From assembly GCF_947036865.1 (NCBI RefSeq), contig NZ_CAMQSF010000024.1:1-50537 (forward strand): a stretch of DNA of 50,537 nt, read 5' to 3'. The translations under genes and the position numbers were made by a program. The notes below the pieces were generated by a model. It did not search any database. It was not told the DNA's origin and saw only the letters and a list, made by a program, of their open reading frames with translations. This stretch comes from an uncultured Caulobacter sp. Its GTDB lineage: Bacteria; Pseudomonadota; Alphaproteobacteria; Caulobacterales; Caulobacteraceae. Below, piece after piece: positions 21,701 through 31,795 of the stretch (position 1 is its first letter; every line of letters starts with the position of its first letter).

Positions 21701-22218
21701 GGCGACAGGACCGGCATCTCGAAGTCCTGGAAGGCGAACTCCGATTGCGAGGGCAGGGTCGAGCTCTTGCAGCCGTGGTCGTCGCCGGCCACCGCCAGCA
21801 CGCCGCCGGTGGGGAAGGTCCCGGCGAAATTGGCGTGCTTGAAAACATCGCCGGTGCGGTCGACGCCCGGGGCCTTGCCGTACCACATGCCGAACACGCC
21901 GTCGTAGAGCGCGCCGGGGAAGAGATTGGCCTGCTGGCTGCCCCACACGGCGGTGGCGGCGAGATCCTCGTTCAGGCCTTCCTGGAAGACCACGTCGTGC
22001 GCGGTCAGCAGCTTCTTGATGCGCGCGGCCTGCTGGTCGAGCCCGCCCAGCGGCGAGCCGCGATAGCCCGACAGATAGCCGCCGGTGTTCAGCCCGGCCT
22101 GGCGGTCGAGTCGCTTTCGGTCCAGCAGGACCCGCAGCAGCGCCTGCACCCCGGTGATGAAGGCGCGACCATTTTCGAGCACATATTTGTCGTCGAGCGT
22201 GACTTCCGAGTGCCGCAT
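18778..22218 (-). CDS. Indolepyruvate ferredoxin oxidoreductase, fused subunits
   Basis: 1146 aa, ATG at 22218 with GGGAGGAAG upstream. It oxidatively decarboxylates aryl or branched 2-oxo acids to acyl-CoA with thiamine diphosphate. Residues about 15-400 form the alpha-type pyrimidine-binding and transketolase-like domains. CSGCPHNSS (436-444) and NLGDGTYNHSG (498-508) mark the TPP site. An iron-sulfur insert has CEGCGDC (638-644), Cys650 and further cysteines at 671-682. Residues about 720-915 are the gamma/IorB-like domain (FTGVGGTGVTT, MTGLAQKGGSVFSH), and the last 200 residues are the C-terminal extension usual in proteobacterial fusions. The divergent Lrp/AsnC gene is the probable regulator. 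Confidence 0.95.
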   Translation of the reverse strand: MRHSEVTLDDKYVLENGRAFITGVQALLRVLLDRKRLDRQAGLNTGGYLSGYRGSPLGGLDQQAARIKKLLTAHDVVFQEGLNEDLAATAVWGSQQANLFPGALYDGVFGMWYGKAPGVDRTGDVFKHANFAGTFPTGGVLAVAGDDHGCKSSTLPSQSEFAFQDFEMPVLSPADVQEVLDYGILGISLSRFSGLWTGMIALADTMDSGVTIDVSLDRHQIVVPEFPMPPGGLGIRQKDQPMEKERRMRLHKLPAALAFARANGIDRVVLGSSHVRVGKARLGIVCQGQAYKDVLEAFTAMGMTLQEAADLGVSIYKVGMPWPLEPLGLRAFAAGLETLMVIEHKRALIEPQARAALYDLPAQARPRVIGKTDEKGGPLLSELGSLSVAEIALAIYDRLPDGPHMERAQAYLNRVSAAGVAAVSLAADQARKPFFCSGCPHNSSTKLPEGSRALAGIGCHYMAGFNDPNTDLNTHMGGEGLTWVGAAPFTSEKHVFQNLGDGTYNHSGSLAIRGAVAAGTNITYKLLYNDAVAMTGGQRAESGFTPAQITRQLAAEGVKKTVIVVDDLKRYEGVTDLAPGVEIFPRSDLMRVQEMLRDTPGTTVLLYDQTCATEKRRRRKRGAMPKATQRVFINPLVCEGCGDCSVKSNCVSVEPLATEFGRKRKINQSSCNQDYSCVEGFCPSFVTLEGAESAQAKKTPAALTAESTPLPTFEPLVGVRKILFTGVGGTGVTTVASILAMAAHIDGRAGSVVDMTGLAQKGGSVFSHVKIGETEETIVGGRVPAASADVLIACDLLVAASPEGLSLYAKDRTRAFGNSDFAPTADFVTSRDIRFDSGAMARRVKGATNTFDACPAQRLAETEFGDAIYANMIMVGFAWQRGVIPVSSRALYRAIKLNGVDAEANLQAFELGRRVAHDPASIAVKENEVATPETLPLDDLIAHRVRELTAYQNAAYAQRYADKVAKVRNAEAAVSGADSALPLTRAAAVNLYKLMAYKDEYEVARLYTDGRFAAELAGTFKGGKAKVWLAPPLLAPKTPDGKPKKIAFGGWMLDLAFPLMARMKGLRGGALDIFGHTEERKMERGLIASYEVALDRLAAGLSPESLPLAVKIAEIPQQIRGFGHVKDASVKVAKAAEAKLWERWGG

Positions 22219-22360
22219 GGCAAAAATCTTCCTCCCGGGTCTTCCCGCCCGAAACGCAATATCTTATAGAAGCGCGGAAAATGTTTGCCCAAGACGTGCC
22301 CGACTCGTGGCCGCTTTGCGCAAAATCAAAGCGCCAACGCCCGATGGGGGGAGGAATTTC
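22219..22360. promoter_or_regulatory. Divergent promoter region, oxidoreductase and Lrp/AsnC regulator
   Basis: 142-nt gap between two divergent starts. It contains an AT-rich island, CAATATCTTATAGAAG (22258-22273), and a TTTGCGCAAAATCAAAGCGCC stretch beside it, which would suit binding by an Lrp-type protein. No exact operator can be fixed from one copy. Confidence 0.45.
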
Positions 22361-22858
22361 TTGTCCGAACAACTCGACGCCGTGGATGCCAAGATCCTGG
22401 ATCTCATCCAACACGACGCCGGACTGTCCGTCGCCGAGATCGCCGAACGCGTCGGCCTGTCGTCCAGCCCCTGCTGGCGCCGGATCAAGCGCCTGGAGGA
22501 CGCGGGCGTCATCCAGCGCCGCGTGACCATCCTGGACCGCGAGAAGCTGGGCCTGGGCTTCGAGGTCTATTGCACCGTCAAGCTGTCCCTGCCGACCAAG
22601 GAAAACCTCGACACCTTCGAGCAGGCGGTCGCCAAGTGGGCCGAGGTCGTCCAGTGCGCCACCGTCACCGGCGCCGCCGACTACGAGATGCGCATCGTCA
22701 CCCGCGACATGCGCGCCTTCGACGAGTTCCTGCGCGAGAAGCTTCTGTCGCTGGGCCTGGTGAGCAACATCGAGAGCCGCATCGTCATCCGCGGCGTCAA
22801 GAACTCCACCGCCGTCCCGCTGGGCCTGATCAGCCCGTATGTCAGCCCGCTGGGGTAA
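22361..22858 (+). CDS. Lrp/AsnC-family transcriptional regulator
   Basis: 165 aa. A TTG start at 22361 is chosen because GGGGGGAGGA lies 6-7 nt upstream and the protein then begins SEQLDAVDAKILDLIQHD, as is normal for the family; the open frame reaches further 5' without support. The winged helix-turn-helix spans about 8-65 (SVAEIAERVGLSSSPCWRRIKRLEDAGVI), and the ligand-sensing RAM domain about 70-150. Family members sense amino acids. Divergence from the indolepyruvate oxidoreductase gene suggests control of aromatic amino-acid or 2-oxo-acid breakdown. Confidence 0.93.
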   Translation: MSEQLDAVDAKILDLIQHDAGLSVAEIAERVGLSSSPCWRRIKRLEDAGVIQRRVTILDREKLGLGFEVYCTVKLSLPTKENLDTFEQAVAKWAEVVQCATVTGAADYEMRIVTRDMRAFDEFLREKLLSLGLVSNIESRIVIRGVKNSTAVPLGLISPYVSPLG

Positions 22859-22881
22859 GCTCAACCCACCGCCCCCCCCTC

Positions 22882-22992
22882 GTGTCATCCCGGAAGCCTC
22901 GGAGAGGCTATCCGGGACCCAGGGGGTGCAGGAGCGCCGTGCGCGCCGCCCCCGGGTCCCGGCTCTGCGCTTCGCTCCGGCCGGGATGACAC
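22882..22992. repeat. Palindromic repeat family 1, copy B
   Basis: 111 bp from GTGTCATCCCGG to CCGGGATGACAC, nearly the same as 29434-29544 and close to 7591-7697. It lies between the convergent ends of the Lrp/AsnC gene and the DUF1801 gene. Confidence 0.88.
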
Positions 22993-23010
22993 GGAAAAGG
23001 GGTGGGTCCG

Positions 23011-23463
23011 CTAGGCGCCCCCCGGCCGCCGCGCCCGCTGCTTGGGCGAGATCGACTTGATGATCAGCGGACCATCCGTCCCGCTCGCCACGCCATGGCG
23101 CGCCAGGACCTGGTCGAGCAGGGCGAGGATCTCCGGGCGCTCCAGATCCTCCACGTCGTCCAGCACCACGTGGCGCACGCGCGCGCCCTGCCCCTTCAGC
23201 ACGCACTCCGGATCGTCGAGACCCGCGCCATACAGAAAGAACAGCGTCACCCAGCGCGGATAGAAGGCGATCGAGACGAAGGCGTCCTTGGCCCGGTCGC
23301 CATAAGCGAAACCGACGGCCAGGGCGTTGTAGTTGTCATAGACCAGCCGATGCGCCCCCGGCATCCGCTGGCGAAGCCGTTCGATCGCCGCCAGGCCGCG
23401 CTCGGCGATGATCGGATCGTAGCGCGCGGCGAACGCGGCCAACTGCGCCTCGGGCGTCTCCAT
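23011..23463 (-). CDS. DUF1801-type protein of unknown function
   Basis: 150 aa, ATG at 23463. No signal peptide. The body LVYDNYNALAVGF...VSIAFYPRWVTLFFLYGAG and the C-terminal LIIKSISPKQRARRP resemble DUF1801 proteins, small alpha/beta proteins related to the YdhG/iron-chaperone fold. No enzymatic residues can be named. It is divergent from the pirin gene, with 107 nt between the starts. Confidence 0.75.
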   Translation of the reverse strand: METPEAQLAAFAARYDPIIAERGLAAIERLRQRMPGAHRLVYDNYNALAVGFAYGDRAKDAFVSIAFYPRWVTLFFLYGAGLDDPECVLKGQGARVRHVVLDDVEDLERPEILALLDQVLARHGVASGTDGPLIIKSISPKQRARRPGGA

Positions 23464-23570
23464 GGTGTTTCCTCCCTCGCCGCCGCAGCAGACGCTTTTC
23501 GACCGTTTTCGACAAGCATCCCCGCCGAGTCCCCGCTAAGCTCCGCGCGCCTCGCCGTCCGGAGTTCCTC

Positions 23571-24467
23571 ATGATCGACCTCGTCTTCGAAGCCCGCCGC
23601 CGCGATCTCGGAAACTTCGAGGTCGGCCGGGTGCTGCCGTTCCACGCCCATCGCATGGTCGGCCCGTTCACCTTCCTCGACCACATGGGTCCGGCCGCCT
23701 TCCAGCCGGGCTTCGCCAAGAGCGCCGACGTGCGCCCGCACCCGCATATCGGCCTGTCGACCCTGACCTATCTGTTCGAGGGCGAGATCACCCACCGCGA
23801 CAGCGTCGGCTCCCTGGCGGTGATCCGCCCCAACGAGGTCAACTGGATGACCGCCGGCAGCGGCATCACCCACTCCGAACGCTTCGAGGGCCTGCGCGAG
23901 CACGGCGGGCGCATGGACGGCATGCAGGCCTGGGTGGCCCTGCCGACCGAGTTCGAGGAGATCGACCCCAGCTTCACGCACCACGAGGGTCCCGCCGACC
24001 TGCCCTATTACGAGAGCGGCGGGCTCAAGGCGCGGCTGATCGCCGGCGAGGCCTTCGGCGCCAAGTCGAACGTGCCCGTCTATTCGCCGCTGTTCTATGT
24101 CCACTGGGAGCTGGAGCCCGGGACCACCGCCGCCCTGCCCGCCGAATACGCCGAACGCGCCGCCTATGTCGCCGCCGGCCGCGTCGAGGTCGACCACCGC
24201 GAGCTGGTCGAGACCCAGATGGCCGTCTTCGCGCCGGGCGAAACGGTCGTCTTCAAGGCCCTCGAACGCTCCACCGTCATGCTGCTGGGCGGCGAATCCG
24301 TAGGCCCGCGCTTCATCGAGTGGAACTTCGTCCACTCGTCCAAGGACCGCATCGAGCAGGCCAAGGCCGACTGGAAGGCCGGCCGCATGAAGCTGCCCGA
24401 CCTCGACCACGACGAGTTCATCCCCCTGCCCGACGGCCCGCCGCCGCCGGCCAATCCGATGTCGTAG
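23571..24467 (+). CDS. Pirin-family cupin protein
   Basis: 298 aa, ATG at 23571. Double cupin. The N-terminal cupin has the pirin core RPHPHIGLSTLTYLFEGE with two metal-binding His (about residues 56 and 58), the third near ITHSERFEG, and a Glu on the following strand. The C-terminal cupin (about 160-270) is more divergent. Bacterial pirins bind Fe or Ni; some, such as YhhW, act as quercetin dioxygenases, others as regulators. The intact metal site suggests an enzyme or redox sensor. The partner is unknown. Confidence 0.93.
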   Translation: MIDLVFEARRRDLGNFEVGRVLPFHAHRMVGPFTFLDHMGPAAFQPGFAKSADVRPHPHIGLSTLTYLFEGEITHRDSVGSLAVIRPNEVNWMTAGSGITHSERFEGLREHGGRMDGMQAWVALPTEFEEIDPSFTHHEGPADLPYYESGGLKARLIAGEAFGAKSNVPVYSPLFYVHWELEPGTTAALPAEYAERAAYVAAGRVEVDHRELVETQMAVFAPGETVVFKALERSTVMLLGGESVGPRFIEWNFVHSSKDRIEQAKADWKAGRMKLPDLDHDEFIPLPDGPPPPANPMS

Positions 24468-24488
24468 ACCTCATCGCCTCATACGCGT

Positions 24489-24603
24489 CGTCATCCCGCG
24501 ACCTGTTCGCGGGACCCATGGTTCAGCTTCCGCGTGAAAGGCGCCTATCGGCGCCGCATCAGTGGCGGAACGATGGGTCCCGCGCATGAAGCGCGGGATG
24601 ACG
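24489..24603. repeat. Inverted repeat with GTCATCCCGCG ends
   Basis: CGTCATCCCGCG (24489-24500) and CGCGGGATGACG (24592-24603) are exact reverse complements enclosing ACCTGTTCGCGGGACCCATG and TGGGTCCCGCGCATGAAG, which pair in part. It resembles family 1 at its ends but differs inside, so it is kept as a separate family. It lies between pirin and adenine deaminase. Confidence 0.75.
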
Positions 24604-24640
24604 GTTGAAAGGGCTTGGCTAGACAGCCCATAACTCCCCC

Positions 24641-25675
24641 ATGACCGACACCGCCTTCGCCACCTTCGTCTCCCCTGAATTTGTCCGGGGCCTGCCCAAG
24701 GCCGAGCTGCACATGCACATCGAGGGCAGTCTCGAGCCGGAGTTGATGTTCGAGCTGGCCCAGCGCAACGGGATCACCCTGCCCTACGCCTCGGTCGACG
24801 AGATCCGCGCGGCCTACGCCTTCTCGAACCTGCAGGACTTTCTCGACATCTATTATCAGGGCGCTAGCGTCCTCCAGACGGCCGAGGACTTCAAGGACCT
24901 GGCCCTGGCCTATTTCCGGCGGCTGGCCGCCGACGGCGGGGTCCATGCCGAGATCTTCTTCGATCCCCAGACCCACACCGATCGCGGCATCGCCTTCGGC
25001 GTGGTGATGGAGGGCCTGCTGGCCGGCATGGACGAGGCCGAGAGGACGCTGGGCGTCACCAGCAAGCTGATCCTCTGCTTCCTGCGCCACCTGTCGGAGG
25101 ACGCCGCCTTCGAGACGCTGGAACTGGCCAAGCCCTGGCTGAACAAGCTCGCCGGCGTCGGCCTCGACAGTTCCGAGGTCGGCCATCCGCCGGCCAAGTT
25201 CGCCCGCGTGCTGCGGGCCGCCCGGGACCTGGGCCTCAAGGTCGTCGCACACGCCGGCGAGGAGGGTCCGCCGGCGTATGTCTGGGAAGCCATCGACGTC
25301 GTGAAGGTCGACCGCATCGACCACGGCAACCGCGCCCTGGAGGACGCCGCCCTGACCGAACGGCTGGTGCGCGACGGGACCACCCTGACCGTCTGCCCGC
25401 TGTCGAACCTGAAGCTGTGCGGCGTGCCGAGCCTCGACGTCCATCCCTTGAAGCGGATGCTGGACCTGGGCTTGAAGGCCACCGTCAATTCCGACGATCC
25501 GGCCTATTTCGGCGGCTATCTACTGGACAACTATCTGGCCACGGCCGCCGCCGTCGGCCTGACCCGCGACGACGTCGTGACCCTGGCCCGCAACAGCTTC
25601 GAGGGCGCGTTCCTGACCCAAGCGGAAAAGGCCGAGCGGCTCGCCCGCCTCGACGCCTACGTCGCGGCCCACTGA
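24641..25675 (+). CDS. Adenine deaminase, ADA/AAH1 type
   Basis: 344 aa, ATG at 24641. Amidohydrolase of the adenosine-deaminase superfamily. Zinc ligands are His24 and His26 (ELHMHIEGS), His204 (VAHAGEEGP) and Asp285 (NSDDPAYFGGY), with catalytic Glu207 and His228. The segments GLDSSEVGHPP, TVCPLSNLKL and DPAYFGGY are those of the adenine deaminases related to yeast Aah1 rather than classical adenosine deaminases. Reaction: adenine to hypoxanthine and ammonia, purine salvage. Adenosine activity cannot be excluded from sequence. The CorA gene starts 10 nt after the stop and is likely co-transcribed. Confidence 0.92.
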   Translation: MTDTAFATFVSPEFVRGLPKAELHMHIEGSLEPELMFELAQRNGITLPYASVDEIRAAYAFSNLQDFLDIYYQGASVLQTAEDFKDLALAYFRRLAADGGVHAEIFFDPQTHTDRGIAFGVVMEGLLAGMDEAERTLGVTSKLILCFLRHLSEDAAFETLELAKPWLNKLAGVGLDSSEVGHPPAKFARVLRAARDLGLKVVAHAGEEGPPAYVWEAIDVVKVDRIDHGNRALEDAALTERLVRDGTTLTVCPLSNLKLCGVPSLDVHPLKRMLDLGLKATVNSDDPAYFGGYLLDNYLATAAAVGLTRDDVVTLARNSFEGAFLTQAEKAERLARLDAYVAAH

Positions 25676-25685
25676 GCCCGCGCCC

Positions 25686-26654
25686 GTGACCCTGATCGCC
25701 GCCGTCGCCTATGTCGAAGGCAAGCCCGTCCGCCAGCTGAGCCTGGACGCGCCCGACGACCTCGTCCCCCGCGAGGGCGAGTTCGTCTGGATCGGCCTCG
25801 CCGAGCCCGACGCGGCCGAGCTGCGCACCCTGCGGCAGGCCTTCCACCTGCACCCGCTGGCGATCGAGGACGCGCTCAACGCCCAGCAGACGCCCAAGGT
25901 CGATGTCTATGGCGATCAGCTGTTCGTCGTCGCCAAGACGGCCCACCTGGACGGCGATCACATCCGCTATGGCGAGACCGACTTCTTCGTCGGGCAACGC
26001 TACCTGATCACCGTCCGCCACGGCTCGGCCCGCGCCCACACCGAGCTGCGCGCCCAGCTGGAGGCCGCGCCCAGTCTGCTGGCCCACGGGGTCGACTATG
26101 TGCTGCACGCGGTGCTGGACTTCATCGTCGACGGCTACATGCCGATCGTCGACACGATCGAGGAGGAGTTGCAGGCGTTCGAGCGCCGGGCGCTGGACGA
26201 ATTCCTCAGCCGCGCCGAGATCGCCCGCATCTTCAACCTCCGCCGGGCGCTGATGAAGTTCAAGAAGCTGCTCGGCCCGATGGCCCAGGTGGCCAGCGCG
26301 CTGGAGCATCACGAGCTGCCCTGTATCGACAGCGAAGTGCGGGTCTATTTCCGCGACGTCCGCGACCACATCCAGCGCACCGAGATCCTGGTCGACGGCC
26401 TGCGCGAGGTGCTGACCTCGGTGTTCGAGATCAGCACCCTGCTGGAACAGCAGCGCCAGGGCGTGATCACCCGCCAGCTCGCCGCCTGGGCCGCGATCCT
26501 GGCCGTGCCGACCGCCATCGCCGGCATCTACGGCATGAACTTCGAGCACATGCCGGAGCTCAAATGGCGCTACGGCTACGAAGGCGCGCTGGTCGCCATC
26601 GTGCTGATCTGCGGCCTGCTGTACCGGCGCTTCCGGCGGACGGGGTGGCTTTAG
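25686..26654 (+). CDS. CorA-family divalent metal transporter
   Basis: 322 aa, GTG start at 25686. A large N-terminal cytoplasmic domain with the long coiled helices (about 165-255) typical of CorA leads to two C-terminal membrane helices. The pore signature YGMNFEHMPE is present and is followed by the second helix and a basic tail (RRFRRTGW). Homologues form pentamers that carry Mg2+, or Ni2+/Co2+/Zn2+ in some branches; the intact GMN and acidic loop fit Mg2+. The close link to adenine deaminase may only be shared transcription. Confidence 0.95.
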   Translation: MTLIAAVAYVEGKPVRQLSLDAPDDLVPREGEFVWIGLAEPDAAELRTLRQAFHLHPLAIEDALNAQQTPKVDVYGDQLFVVAKTAHLDGDHIRYGETDFFVGQRYLITVRHGSARAHTELRAQLEAAPSLLAHGVDYVLHAVLDFIVDGYMPIVDTIEEELQAFERRALDEFLSRAEIARIFNLRRALMKFKKLLGPMAQVASALEHHELPCIDSEVRVYFRDVRDHIQRTEILVDGLREVLTSVFEISTLLEQQRQGVITRQLAAWAAILAVPTAIAGIYGMNFEHMPELKWRYGYEGALVAIVLICGLLYRRFRRTGWL

Positions 26655-26677
26655 GGGGCCAGACCCCACGTCCGATC

Positions 26678-26697
26678 ATCCCCGCGAACGCGGGGAT
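26678..26697. repeat. Short GC hairpin at the convergent end of corA
   Basis: ATCCCCGCG and CGCGGGGAT form a perfect 9-bp stem with a two-base loop, 24 nt after the corA stop and 55 nt before the end of the convergent DegT-like gene. There is no T run, so terminator function is only possible. Confidence 0.5.
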
Positions 26698-26751
26698 AGG
26701 CGGTGTTTTGGAGCGCGAGCCTTGACCGCTTAGCCGCCCTGACAATGCCGG

Positions 26752-27798
26752 CTAACCCACCGCCGCCCGCAGCGCGTCGCACAGCCGGTCCAGGCTCTCG
26801 ACGTCGAGATCCGGGTCCAGGGTGACCACCACGGTCGAGGCCGCAAGGTGGTCGGCGATAGGCGTCTCGTCGGAGGCGAGGGTGCGGTCGCGGACGGCGC
26901 AGCTGGCCGGCACGCCGGCGGCCTGCAGCTTCCAGGCCACGGCCCCCGCGTCGTCGGTCGGCAGGGAGAGGGCGCAGGTCGGCGAGATCCAGCTCATGCC
27001 CCAGCCGGGCTGGAAGCCGACGCCGCTGTCCAAGAGCAGCACGCGCAGCTGCTGGGCCACGCCGCACAGGCGCTGGCGCAGGCCCGGCCAGGCCGACAGG
27101 CCGTCGTCGCCGGCGAAGGGCGCCGCGTCGATGGCGTTGACCGGGATGGCGTCCTCGCAGGCCACGAACACGCCTTGGCCGCCGGGCAGGCCGACCAGCA
27201 CCGGAACGGGGGCCTCGATCATCACGTCGAAGGCGCCGGCGGCGTCGACCAGGATCGGCAGGCCCGTCTCGTCGCGGAAGGCGGCCCAGGCGCGCATGTC
27301 CGGCGCGCGGCCGTGGGCGGCGGCGGGCACGATGGCCTCCAGCGGCCCCGGCGCCTCGGGCAGCCGGGCGCGCAGGTGGCTGGTGTCGAACATGGCGCTG
27401 AACGGATCGACATCGACCAGCCACGCCTTCAGCCCCGCCCGCGCGACGCCGGCCAGGGTCTCGGGATCGGCCAGGGCCGAGACGACGCAGACGCCGCCGG
27501 GACGCACGCCCAGCGCCCGCAACGCGGCGGCCGTGGTCTCGACCCGGTCGGCGAAAGCCCGCGCGGCGACCGGCCGGGCGAAGCGGGCGGCCAGGCGCGG
27601 GTCCAGGTCCGAGGCATAGCCCGACGCGCCGAGCGCCCGGGCCACCGCGTCGAAATCGATCGGCGCGCCGCCGACGGGCGCGGACAGGCGCGCGGCGCCC
27701 GAGGCTTCGGGAACGGAGATCGGAGCGGCGACGGGCTTGGAGCGCATGAGCTTTGGACGCAATCCACGACGAACCGGGCGACCTGATGGCCGCACCAT
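26752..27798 (-). CDS. DegT-like aminotransferase fold lacking the PLP lysine
   Basis: 348 aa from the ATG at 27798; TTG at 27810 or ATG at 27747 are possible and no start has a good ribosome site. The middle resembles the DegT/DnrJ/EryC1 sugar aminotransferases: AWLVDVDPFSAMFD, IVPAAAHGRAPDM and LPILVDAAGAFD match the family's DvDp, pv..G and veDaA motifs in order. Where the family has SFHATK-GEGG with the Schiff-base lysine, this protein reads PVLVGLPGGQGVFVACED with no lysine. The C-terminal half continues in the aminotransferase style. The inference is a catalytically dead relative or a PMP-type dehydratase-like enzyme. The 65-nt gap upstream ends at the ligase pseudogene. Confidence 0.65.
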   Translation of the reverse strand: MVRPSGRPVRRGLRPKLMRSKPVAAPISVPEASGAARLSAPVGGAPIDFDAVARALGASGYASDLDPRLAARFARPVAARAFADRVETTAAALRALGVRPGGVCVVSALADPETLAGVARAGLKAWLVDVDPFSAMFDTSHLRARLPEAPGPLEAIVPAAAHGRAPDMRAWAAFRDETGLPILVDAAGAFDVMIEAPVPVLVGLPGGQGVFVACEDAIPVNAIDAAPFAGDDGLSAWPGLRQRLCGVAQQLRVLLLDSGVGFQPGWGMSWISPTCALSLPTDDAGAVAWKLQAAGVPASCAVRDRTLASDETPIADHLAASTVVVTLDPDLDVESLDRLCDALRAAVG

Positions 27799-27875
27799 AT
27801 GGTTAAGCAACCGTATTCATCGATTCCGCCCGGCCTAATGCGGCGCGCGGTCGCGGCAAAAAGCGCCGCGTCGGG

Positions 27876-29407
27876 CTATTCGGTGGGCGATTTCTGCCAT
27901 GAGTCGCGCAGTTCGCGCTTCAGCACCTTGCCGATGTGGCTGCGCGGCAGGCTGTCGACGATCACCACCTCGGCCAGGCGCTGGGTCTTGCCGACCTGGC
28001 CGTTGACGAAAGCCTTGATCGCTTCCGGCTCGGCCTGCCCCCGCACCGCGACGAAGGCCACCGGCGTCTCGCCCCAGGCGTCCGAGGGCACGCCCACCAC
28101 CGCCGCCTCGACCACCGCCGGATGCTTGGCCAGCACCGCCTCCAGGTCCGAAGGATAGATGTTGAAGCCGCCGCTGATGATCATGTCCTTCTTGCGATCC
28201 ATCAGCGTCAGGAAGCCGTCCTCGTCGAACCGCCCGACATCGCCGGTGCGGATAAAGGAGAGGCCCTCGGGCGAGATCCAGGTCGCCTCGGCCGTCTTGT
28301 CCGGGCGGCCGTGATAGCCGTTCATCATGCCGGCCGAGCGGCCGACGATCTCGCCGACCACGCCGGGGCCGACCTCGCGGCCGTCCTCGTCGATCAGGCG
28401 GATGTCGTGGCCGGGCGCGGGGCGACCGACCGTGTGCAGCTTGTCCGGATGCTCGTGGGCCATCAGGATGCAGGTGCCGCCGCCCTCGGTCATGCCGAAA
28501 TATTCGACGAGGCCGCCAGGCCAGCGCTTCAGCACCTCGGACTTCAGCGCCGCCGCGAACGGCGCGCTGGTGCAGAACTTCAGGTGCGTCGACGACAGGT
28601 CGTAGCGGTCGAAGTCCGGATGCTCCATCAGCCGCCGGTACTGCACCGGCACCAGCATGGTGTGGGTCATGCGGTGCTTCTGGGCCAGCTCCAGATAGCG
28701 GACGGTGTCGAACTTCTTCATCAGCACCACGGTCCCGCCGCCGGCCAGGGTCGGGAAGAAGCAGACGAGCGTGGTGTTCGAATAGAGCGGCGTCGACAGC
28801 ACGCTGACCGCCGGCCCGTAACCGACGGCGTCGCCGCGGAAGACGTGCTTCCAGCGCATGCCGTGCGACTGGACGATGCCCTTGGGCGTGCCGGTCGTGC
28901 CGCTGGAATAGATGATGTTGAACGGGTGCTCGGGCGCGATCTCGACCGGGGTCGGCGCGGCGCCCTCGGGCTCCAGCCAGGCGTCGAAGTCGCCGTCGAG
29001 GCGGATCTGGCGCGCCGCGATCGGCGCGGGCGCTTGCGCCTCGGCCACCCGGCGTCGAGGAAGAACAGCCTGGCCCCGCAGTCGGCGACCATGCCGGCGA
29101 TGGCCTCCGGCGTCGAGGAGGGCGCGATCGGCGCGACCGCCACGCCGGCCCGCAAGGCCCCCAGGAAGGTCGCCGCGTAGGGGATCGACGACAGCGCGCA
29201 GACCGCGATCGCCTCGCCGGGCGCTACGCCGTCCCGCTGCAAGGCGGCGGCGACGCGGTCGACCAGGGCGTCGAGCTCGGCGTAGGTGACCTGCTCGCCG
29301 GTCTCCATGATCACGGCCGGATGATCGGGCGCGTCCTCGGCGCGGGCCCGGAAGATGTCGCCCATCGTTCCGAAGTCGGCGGACATCATGGCGGCGATGG
29401 CGGTCAT
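27876..29407 (-). pseudogene. Acyl-CoA ligase (AMP-dependent) with one-base frameshift
   Basis: An AMP-forming ligase split between two frames. The first part starts at the ATG at 29407 (AAGGA eight bases upstream) and runs to LFFLDAG; the frame must then shift at a short G run (plus-strand CCC at 29048-29050). Adding one G restores ...DAGVAEAQAPAP... and an unbroken ligase of about 510 aa. The second part has all motifs: P-loop YSSGTTGTPKGI, FGMTEGGG, FIRTGDVGRFDEDG and the C-terminal KKDMIISGGFNIYP. It lacks the C-terminal catalytic Lys only if the frame is truly broken. Related enzymes activate fatty or aryl acids. It lies just downstream of a beta-oxidation gene. A sequencing error or a recent mutation are equally possible. 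Confidence 0.85.
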
Positions 29408-29433
29408 GGGCGTTTCCTTAAAACGCAAAATCC

Positions 29434-29544
29434 GTGTCATCCCGGAAACGCCGCAGGCGTTATCCGGGACCCAGGGGGTGCGCGAGCGCCGCGCGGGCCG
29501 CCCCTGGGTCCCGGCTCTGCGCTTCGCTTCGGCCGGGATGACAC
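29434..29544. repeat. Palindromic repeat family 1, copy C
   Basis: 111 bp from GTGTCATCCCGG to CCGGGATGACAC, almost identical to 22882-22992. It occupies most of the 164-nt gap between the beta-oxidation gene and the acyl-CoA ligase, both on the minus strand. Confidence 0.88.
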
Positions 29545-29571
29545 GCTAGTTGTGAAGCTCGAAGAACGCGC

Positions 29572-31650
<2,079 letters not shown>

Positions 31651-31675
31651 GGCGGCTTCCACCCTTCGCTTCTTG

Positions 31676-31694
31676 GTTTGAACGATTGTTTGAA
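31676..31694. promoter_or_regulatory. Possible operator of the beta-oxidation gene
   Basis: GTTTGAA occurs twice (31676-31682 and 31688-31694) with 12-bp spacing, 26-44 nt upstream of the ATG at 31650. On the minus strand the core reads CAAACAATCGTTCA, near the CAAAC-N4-GTTTG form of PsrA/FadR-like fatty-acid repressor sites. The position suits repression. One site alone is weak evidence. Confidence 0.35.
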
Positions 31695-31762
31695 GCAGCC
31701 TGCACGGCGCGGCGAAGATGTCCAGTCCTCCGCGACGGCGCCTCGAGGCCCTTCGCCGCCCG

Positions 31763-31789
31763 TTGACGGATTTCGACGCATACTACAAA
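31763..31789 (+). promoter_or_regulatory. Housekeeping-type promoter on the plus strand
   Basis: TTGACGG (31763-31769), 12-nt spacer, then ACTACAAA (31782-31789). This fits the Caulobacter pattern TTGACGS-N10-14-GCTANAWC with two mismatches in the -10. No plus-strand protein gene follows within 1.9 kb, but a strong terminator lies 240 nt downstream. Confidence 0.55.
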
Positions 31790-31795
31790 TTCGAA

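Noticed and set aside
18625..22269. 1214-codon plus-strand frame antisense to the indolepyruvate oxidoreductase
   Set aside because: Composition is that of a shadow frame (Gly/Arg/His/Gln repeats); the minus-strand gene has complete catalytic motifs.
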